This document shows, one piece after another, positions 60,001 to 64,000 of a stretch of 64,000 nucleotides of DNA. The stretch comes from Streptomyces sp. WMMC500. Its GTDB lineage: Bacteria > Actinomycetota > Actinomycetes > Streptomycetales > Streptomycetaceae. A program made the position numbers and the translations under genes. Numbering within the stretch: position 1 is the first letter of the stretch; each line of letters begins with the position of its first letter. The notes under the pieces are model-generated. The model ran no database searches. It had not been told where the DNA came from and saw only the letters and a list, made by a program, of their open reading frames with translations. The stretch spans positions 3,210,001 to 3,274,000 of the forward strand of contig NZ_CP114905.1 of NCBI RefSeq assembly GCF_027497195.1, given 5' to 3'.

Positions 60001-60395
60001 CGGGGCAGGCGCTGGAGCTGGTCGACACGGCGATAGACCTGTTCGCCGGGATCGGCGACCGGCGCGGGGCCACCTGGGCCCGGTTCCTGCGCTGCACGCT
60101 GCTGCCGTTCGCCTCACCGGGTGGCTCGGTGGTGGGCGCGGCGGTGGCGCAGCAGGAGCTGTCGGAGCTGCTGGACGAGCTGCGTACGGCGCCCGCGGGC
60201 CGCCGCGTGGTGGTCGACCCGGCGCTGGAGGACTACGCGGAGACGTTCCAGCTCGTGCTCGAGCGGGGCGTGGAGCCGGAGACGGGCTGGCAGGCGTGGC
60301 GCCTGGGCATGGTCCCGAGCCGGCACTCCCGCGAGGTCATGGGCGTGCCGCTGGACGGCGCGGCCCCCACGGGCAACGGCGCCCTGGCGGGCTAG
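57051..60395 (+). CDS. Membrane STAND NTPase with TPR repeats
   Basis: A 1114-residue signalling-type ATPase. Residues 1-80 form a charged helical region; about 86-103 and 112-138 are two hydrophobic helices; about 235-560 is an NB-ARC/STAND module with P-loop GQPGAGRTT (272-280), Walker B VSIVLDD (359-365), LVTSRERL and GGLPLALRIAG; a winged-helix-like region follows (LVRRFAYARLLDEEDPEV). From about 640 to 1000 there are TPR repeats (HALAAVLRDRAQLGDALALL and similar). The P-loop has Arg278 instead of the usual Lys. GGAGGGGAG lies 5 nt before the ATG at 57051. The sensor ligand and effector output are unknown. Confidence 0.88.
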   Translation: MPGTASRLRDKHRGEAELLLTRAVEEEVRRSGGRTDGVVLLGRARAALDDMAERAAEEYGTYVRALDEAAAGRRSLAERFTPQSIGPAVTATFAAAAVALLVSAEEGLDSAAALWTGVAAALAGFAAGLVQIGLAHWLSGNTRSGAARQPGGPEQLRLQWLTALELRGVRPFFDEQRMISAATRKGSRPEPATDDTRPSAAGGGGTDREPQSRRNRSQEARQRATLEQSYRQLPEASRVYVGRKAQLTQIAGWVQQGRASTETKPTVVVLHGQPGAGRTTLAVRAAHQLREQFRAAVVVDLRGESLGEDPLPTRDALLHLLNRLGAPRDQLMFRDRPAHDAQLRRLVELYHQHLTSLPVSIVLDDAVDAEQVRLLVPERSESLVLVTSRERLALPDDLDAWVHHMPVEGLGPTAAEELLSSIAQGTDGAARSADPYDAQSTDRIALLCGGLPLALRIAGSALEGRSLAGLAEALDAYGPVEPVERALWLRYGDLAEPTRALLRRLSLVGRASLGAAACAALLDVGEEEAGKRLTALARAGLVEHVRSSRFRVHDLVRRFAYARLLDEEDPEVRAAAHERLIRSYAELADSVIRLVDGRTSTRADRFGSHGFTSLDAALRWLDDEQSFITAALRHAEGVDQAAVLHLLGALADYCLLRGDLYRLGELNELTKAADQGLLMRSVQWRTGVAARQLGELDKARSTLSSVVDLYREAQHSAGAARALRDLGITLQQQGSLREAESKLREALQMQQGENMRGDRAWTLHALAAVLRDRAQLGDALALLDQALALHQESESVHGQAWAHFQLGQVRLRMGDVPGAEEQLEEALEQYARTRDGRGEAWAMTQLARARLVAADPATAVTQLKTALARHRENDDARGEAWTLYYLGQAQEGAGKRESAVRALERSRSMFSRMRDVYGLACARHHSARVTRDLRAEQTGTLRNSGFARQLLQDARQDFRRVGVAHGEAWSCIELAVIDAGNGRAGQALELVDTAIDLFAGIGDRRGATWARFLRCTLLPFASPGGSVVGAAVAQQELSELLDELRTAPAGRRVVVDPALEDYAETFQLVLERGVEPETGWQAWRLGMVPSRHSREVMGVPLDGAAPTGNGALAG

Positions 60396-60405
60396 CGGCC
60401 CGTCG

Positions 60406-60846
60406 TCAGCGGCGGCGGCCGACGGGCTGCCTGTCGGCCTCCGGGCTGTCCGCCGGCGCCGGCGTGCGCGGCGACTCGTCGCGGGGACCGTCGTCGCCGG
60501 GGCCGCCGTCCCGCGGGCCGTCGCCGCGCGGGGCGCCGCCGCCGGGCGCGTCACCGCGCGGGGCGGACCCGCGCGGTGCGTCGCCACGAGGTGCGTCGTC
60601 ACGCGGGCCGCCCCCGTCTCCCGGGCCCTCGCCGTCCGCGCGCGGGCCGGACGGACCGGCGTCGTCGCGGTCGGACTTCTCCTTGAAGTCGACCTGGCCC
60701 AGGTGCCGGTTCATGCTCTTGAGCAGGAACCACACCGCGACGCCGAGCAGCGCGAAGACGATGAAGCCGAGGACGCCCGGCGTGACCTTGTTCTTGTCGA
60801 GCTCCTCCGCGAGCGGGACGAGGTCGGCAGCCAATGAGGTGTTCAC
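60406..60846 (-). CDS. Small membrane protein downstream of mca
   Basis: A 146-residue protein with one TM (VTPGVLGFIVFALLGVAVWF, about 21-41), then KSMNRHLGQVDFKEKSDRDD and a long disordered tail of APRGDAPRG-like and Gly/Asp/Pro repeats. It resembles a conserved small membrane protein that sits beside mca in streptomycetes; function unknown. The GTG at 60846 lies 4 bp after the mca stop, so the two form an operon. It is convergent with the STAND gene. Confidence 0.72.
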   Translation of the reverse strand: MNTSLAADLVPLAEELDKNKVTPGVLGFIVFALLGVAVWFLLKSMNRHLGQVDFKEKSDRDDAGPSGPRADGEGPGDGGGPRDDAPRGDAPRGSAPRGDAPGGGAPRGDGPRDGGPGDDGPRDESPRTPAPADSPEADRQPVGRRR

Positions 60847-60850
60847 ACGC

Positions 60851-61723
60851 TCAATTGTCGCGGATGCCGGCGAAGAGGTCGTCCTCGGGGAGGGAAGTGT
60901 CCACGAGCGACTTCGCGAGCTCGTACTCCTCGGTGGGCCAGACCTCCTGCTGGATCTCCATCGGGATCTTGAAGAAGGGGCCGTCGGGGTCGATCTGCGT
61001 CGCGTGCGCGATCAGCGCCTTGTCGCGGATCGGGAAGAAGTCGGCGCACGGCACGTACGTCGTGATCTCGCGCTCCTTGCGCTCGAACTCCTTCCACCGC
61101 TCCAGCCACTCCCCGTACGGCGACTCCAGGCCGCGCGAGAGCATCGCCTCGTGCAGCGCGACGGTCCGCGGACGGTTGAAGCCCTGGTTGTAGTAGACCT
61201 TCAGCGGCTGCCAGGGCTCGCCCGCGTCCGGGTAGCGCGCGGGGTCGCCGGCGGCCTCGAAGGCGGCCATCGTGATCTTGTGGGTCATGATGTGGTCGGG
61301 GTGCGGATAGCCGCCGTTCTCGTCGTAGGTCGTGATGACCTGGGGCTTGAACTCACGGATCAGCCGGACGAGCGCCTCCGCCGCCTCGTCGACCTCCTTG
61401 AGGGCGAAGCAGCCGTCGGGCAGCGGCGGCAGCGGGTCCCCCTCCGGCAGGCCGGAGTCGACGAACCCCAGCCACGCCTGCTTCACGCCGAGGATCTCCC
61501 GCGCCTCGGCCATCTCCTTGCGCCGCACTTCGTGCATGTTCTTCTCGATGAAGGCGTCGCCCTGGAGCTTCGGGTTCAGGATCGACCCCCGCTCGCCTCC
61601 CGTGCAGGTGGCGACCAGGACCTCGACGCCCTCCGAGACGTACTTCGCCATGGTGGCCGCACCCTTGCTCGACTCGTCGTCGGGGTGCGCGTGGACGGCC
61701 ATCAGCCGCAGGTCATCGCTCAC
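60851..61723 (-). CDS. mca: Mycothiol S-conjugate amidase
   Basis: A 290-residue zinc amidase that cleaves mycothiol S-conjugates to a mercapturic acid and GlcN-inositol, the key detoxification step in mycothiol-producing actinomycetes. The N-terminus RLMAVHAHPDDESSKGAATM carries the zinc ligands (His13, Asp16) and catalytic Asp15; GGYPHPDHIMTH gives the third ligand. Other family blocks are VATCTGGERGSILNP and FNRPRTVALHEAML. Full length compared with the family. The GTG at 61723 gives the standard N-terminus; longer in-frame extensions are unlikely. It is followed by a coupled small membrane protein gene. Confidence 0.95.
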   Translation of the reverse strand: MSDDLRLMAVHAHPDDESSKGAATMAKYVSEGVEVLVATCTGGERGSILNPKLQGDAFIEKNMHEVRRKEMAEAREILGVKQAWLGFVDSGLPEGDPLPPLPDGCFALKEVDEAAEALVRLIREFKPQVITTYDENGGYPHPDHIMTHKITMAAFEAAGDPARYPDAGEPWQPLKVYYNQGFNRPRTVALHEAMLSRGLESPYGEWLERWKEFERKEREITTYVPCADFFPIRDKALIAHATQIDPDGPFFKIPMEIQQEVWPTEEYELAKSLVDTSLPEDDLFAGIRDN

Positions 61724-61760
61724 AGATTCAATCCTCGGTAACAGGTCGTCTAGGCCGGCT

Positions 61761-61768
61761 TCTATAGT
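61761..61768. promoter_or_regulatory. Overlapping divergent -10 boxes between mca and the DUF4307 gene
   Basis: TATAGT (61763-61768) on the plus strand and TATAGA (61766-61761) on the minus strand share bases, so the two divergent promoters may be mutually exclusive. The -35 elements are weak by eye. Confidence 0.35.
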
Positions 61769-61835
61769 GACCGAGGGGACTGACAATTCATTCCGCCCTC
61801 AGCCCCAGCCAGCCGCTCTGCCGGGAGGGACCATC

Positions 61836-62246
61836 ATGGCCGGTGCGCCCCAAACGCTGCCCGAGGGCCGTTACGGCCGCTCGGCCGACGCGCGTACCGA
61901 CCGGCGGCTGAAAGTCCTCGGCGCCGTGCTCGGCACGGCCCTGCTCGGCTTCGTGGCCTGGGGCGCTGTCGACGCGACGGCCGGTTCGAAGGCGTCCGGC
62001 GAGCTGATCCGCTTCCAGGTGATGTCCGACACCGAGGTCCAGGCGCACATCGAGGTCCGCAAGAAGTCGGACGTCGACGCCGTGTGCACGCTGCGTTCGC
62101 TGGCAGCGGACAAATCCGAGGTCGGGGTCCGCGACGTGCGCGTCGACGGGCCGAAGACCCGCGTCGACACCGTGGTGTCGATCCGGACCACCGAGCGCGG
62201 CGCCAACGCCGAGCTGGTGGGGTGCAAGGCGGCCGACGAGCGATAA
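61836..62246 (+). CDS. DUF4307 domain-containing membrane protein
   Basis: A 136-residue protein of the actinobacterial DUF4307 family: a short cytoplasmic N-terminus (LPEGRYGRSADARTDRRLKV), one TM (VLGAVLGTALLGFVAWGAVD) and an extracytoplasmic domain with DVDAVCTLRSLAADKSEVGVR and a second Cys near the C-terminus (ELVGCKA). The two Cys could form a disulphide. GGGAGGGA lies about 6 nt before the ATG. It is divergent from mca and followed by greA, a conserved arrangement. Confidence 0.88.
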   Translation: MAGAPQTLPEGRYGRSADARTDRRLKVLGAVLGTALLGFVAWGAVDATAGSKASGELIRFQVMSDTEVQAHIEVRKKSDVDAVCTLRSLAADKSEVGVRDVRVDGPKTRVDTVVSIRTTERGANAELVGCKAADER

Positions 62247-62392
62247 CAGTCGCCGTCCTGCTGCCGGAATTGTTACGATCGTGGTTTCGCCCCACCCACG
62301 AAGGCGCAATTCTTCTGGGTAGGGCGATTGCTGCATCACAGACGCATGAGAAGTTCCCCCAGCACCAGAACCACCACCGACGAGGAGCACCT

Positions 62393-62890
62393 GTGACCCA
62401 GACCAGCGACAACGTCACCTGGCTGACCCAGGAGGCGTATGACCAGCTCAAGGCCGAGCTGGAGCACCTGTCGGGTCCCGCACGCACCGAGATCGCCAAG
62501 AAGATCGAGGCGGCTCGCGAAGAGGGTGACCTGCGGGAGAACGGCGGGTATCACGCGGCCAAGGAGGAGCAGGGCAAGCAGGAGCTGCGCGTACGCCAGC
62601 TTCAGCAGTTGCTCGAGAACGCGAAGGTCGGCGAGGCCCCGGCGGACGACGGCGTCGTCGAGCCCGGCATGGTCGTCACGATCGCCTTCGACGGCGACGA
62701 GAGCGACACCCTCACCTTCCTGATGGCCTCCCGGGAGTACGCGAGCGGGGACGTCGAGACGTACTCGCCGCAGTCGCCGCTGGGCAGGGGAGTCAACGGC
62801 AAGAAGATCGGCGAGGAGGCGAGCTACGAGTTGCCGAACGGCAAGTCGGCCATGGTGACGATCCTCGACGCCAAGCCCTACGCCGCCTGA
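62393..62890 (+). CDS. greA: Transcription elongation factor GreA
   Basis: A 165-residue elongation factor that rescues backtracked RNA polymerase by stimulating transcript cleavage. The N-terminal coiled coil has the catalytic acidic tip in AAREEGDLRENGGYHAAKEE, and the C-terminal FKBP-like domain ends YSPQSPLGRGVNGKKIGEEA and LPNGKSAMVTILDAKPY. Full length. The GTG at 62393 has GAGGAG about 6 nt upstream. A separate promoter may lie in the 146-bp spacer (TTGTTACGAT region). A strong terminator follows. Confidence 0.95.
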   Translation: MTQTSDNVTWLTQEAYDQLKAELEHLSGPARTEIAKKIEAAREEGDLRENGGYHAAKEEQGKQELRVRQLQQLLENAKVGEAPADDGVVEPGMVVTIAFDGDESDTLTFLMASREYASGDVETYSPQSPLGRGVNGKKIGEEASYELPNGKSAMVTILDAKPYAA

Positions 62891-62916
62891 CCGCGCGTCG
62901 GACGCAGCAGCCGCAG

Positions 62917-62960
62917 CGAAGCCCCCGGGCCGGGAACCGAGGTTCCCACCGGGGGCTTCG
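62917..62960 (+). terminator. Hairpin terminator after greA
   Basis: Outer arms CGAAGCCCCCG (62917-62927) and CGGGGGCTTCG (62950-62960) are perfect, and an inner GGAACC/GGTTCC pair extends the stem. It lies between the convergent greA and ABC permease genes. Confidence 0.85.
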
Positions 62961-62978
62961 ACGTGCGCGGCCGGGGCG

Positions 62979-63836
62979 CTACCCGGCGGAGTTGCGGTAC
63001 TTCCGCACCGCCAGCGTGCGGAAGATCAGGATGATCGCGAACGAGTAGATCAGCGAGGCCAGCACCGGGTGCTGCATCGGCCAGGCGTCGGACTGGACGA
63101 CGCCGGGGTTGCCGAACAGCTCGCGGCACGCCTGCACGGTCGCGCTGAAGGGGTTCCAGTCGGCGATGTGCCGCAGCCAGGGCGTCATGTTGCCCGAGTC
63201 GACGAACGCGTTCGACACGAACGTCACCGGGAACAGCCAGACCAGCCCGCCGGACGTGGCCGCCTCGGGCGTACGCACGGACAGCCCGATGAGCGCGCCG
63301 ACCCAGGTGAAGGCGTACCCGAGCAGGAGCAGCAGGCCGAACGCGGCCAGCGCCTTCGGCACGCCCTCGTGGATCCGCCAGCTCACCAGCGCGGCGACGA
63401 TGGCCAGCACGACCAGCGTCAGCGCGGTCTGCACCAGGTCGGCCAGGGTGCGGCCGGTGAGGACCGCGCCGCGGGCCATCGGCAGCGAGCGGAACCGGTC
63501 GATGAGGCCCTTGTGCATGTCCTCGGCTATGCCGGCGCCCGCACCGGCGGTGGCGAAGGTGACGGTCTGGGCGAAGATGCCGGCCATCAGGAACTCGCGG
63601 TAGACCTCGGAGCTCGTGGTGCCGCCGACGTTCATGGAGCCGCCGAACACGTACGAGAACAGCACCACGAACATGATCGGCTGGATCAGGCCGAAGATGA
63701 CCACTTCGGGGATCCGGGACATGCGGAGCAGGTTGCGCTTGGCGACGACCAGCGAGTCGCGGACGGACTGGCCGACACCCCCCATGGCGGGCGGCGCCGC
63801 GGGTCCGGGGCGGGCCGGGGCGGTCGAGGCGGTCAC
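62979..63836 (-). CDS. ABC-2 type drug exporter permease (DrrB-like)
   Basis: A 285-residue permease with about six TMs. VKRNLLRMSRIPEVVIFGLIQP precedes TM1; the segments MAGIFAQTVTFATAGAGAGIAEDM, LIDRFRSLPMARGAVLTGRTLAD and NAFVDSGNMTPWLRHIADWNP are typical of the daunorubicin-type DrrB family. With the ATPase encoded upstream it should export a hydrophobic compound or antibiotic. The GTG at 63836 overlaps the ATPase stop (GTGA), indicating translational coupling. Confidence 0.92.
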   Translation of the reverse strand: MTASTAPARPGPAAPPAMGGVGQSVRDSLVVAKRNLLRMSRIPEVVIFGLIQPIMFVVLFSYVFGGSMNVGGTTSSEVYREFLMAGIFAQTVTFATAGAGAGIAEDMHKGLIDRFRSLPMARGAVLTGRTLADLVQTALTLVVLAIVAALVSWRIHEGVPKALAAFGLLLLLGYAFTWVGALIGLSVRTPEAATSGGLVWLFPVTFVSNAFVDSGNMTPWLRHIADWNPFSATVQACRELFGNPGVVQSDAWPMQHPVLASLIYSFAIILIFRTLAVRKYRNSAG

Positions 63837-64000
63837 TTGGCGGTCTCCTTCTGGGCGTCTTCGACGGCCTTTCCGTCGCCGTCCTCGCTTGCCTTCCCGT
63901 TCCCGTTCCCGTCCTCGGTCTCTGCGGCGTGGCCGGTGAGCGAGATGAACACGTCGTCCAGCGTGGGGCGGCGCAGCCCGATGTCGTCGATGGCGATGCC
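63833..64000 (-). CDS. ABC transporter ATP-binding protein, C-terminal part (DrrA-like)
   Basis: Only the last 55 residues are in the window; the gene continues beyond position 64000. The visible sequence, IDDIGLRRPTLDDVFISLTG, is the characteristic C-terminal signature of daunorubicin-resistance-type (DrrA) ATPases, followed by an acidic, Gly/Lys/Asp-rich tail ending AQKETAK. The stop overlaps the permease start by 4 bp. The Walker motifs lie outside the window. Confidence 0.85.
   Translation of the reverse strand, partial: GIAIDDIGLRRPTLDDVFISLTGHAAETEDGNGNGKASEDGDGKAVEDAQKETAK

Overview
The window is about 72% GC chromosomal DNA from an actinomycete, most likely Streptomycetaceae. Evidence: mycothiol metabolism (mca), a GTP-type PEPCK, a SpoIIE-type phosphatase with fused anti-sigma-like kinase, DUF397 and DUF4307 proteins, a chitinase with a DasR-type operator, and many TANNNT-N6/7-start arrangements typical of actinobacterial leaderless transcripts. 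I found no tRNA, rRNA, CRISPR array, insertion sequence or prophage. Most of the window looks like core chromosome with local accessory insertions.

Layout. 0-4.4 kb: fumarase, a DUF402 protein and a GAF/PP2C/ATPase phosphatase. 4.4-8.4 kb: palindrome-rich spacer, two exported proteins, and an SPFH protein coupled to a ribbon-helix-helix regulator. 8.4-12.1 kb: PadR regulator translationally coupled to an ABC exporter. 12.1-19.1 kb: AhpD, an AI-2E family transporter, a lytic-transglycosylase-like secreted protein, a PIN-PhoH protein, a short cis-prenyltransferase and an aldo-keto reductase. 19.4-33.6 kb: a Tad/Flp pilus locus on the minus strand (prepilin peptidase, OmpA-like protein, lipoprotein, TadG-like, Flp pilin, TadC, TadB, CpaF, TadE, a TadZ-TadE fusion, CpaB and a Cys-rich partner), interrupted by unrelated plus-strand genes. 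33.8-38.9 kb: chitinase with dre operator, divergent Nramp-like transporter, M14 carboxypeptidase. 38.9-44.3 kb: GlxA-type regulator, then a D-amino-acid module (RidA-like and IclR divergent from a D-amino-acid deaminase and an N-acyl-D-amino-acid deacylase). 44.2-47.6 kb: a single-gene KAP P-loop NTPase fused to a receiver-like domain, divergent from an alanine aminotransferase. 47.6-54.8 kb: ECF sigma factor with an overlapping membrane partner, a DUF255 protein, an MFS pump, a lysine/asparagine-rich secreted repeat protein and hemolysin III. 55-64 kb: pckG, a membrane STAND/TPR protein, mca, DUF4307, greA and a drug-type ABC exporter cut by the window end.

Most unusual items: (1) the KAP NTPase joined by a long Pro-rich linker to a C-terminal receiver-like domain; (2) a CpaE/TadZ ATPase fused to a TadE pseudopilin with a prepilin-peptidase-like site at the junction, plus a 20-bp direct repeat at its start; (3) a secreted protein of four 14-residue Lys/Asn/His repeats; (4) a STAND protein whose P-loop lysine is arginine; (5) a RidA-family protein lacking the usual substrate arginine inside a D-amino-acid operon; (6) nine or more predicted leaderless genes. 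All functions are inferred from sequence by eye; no searches were run.
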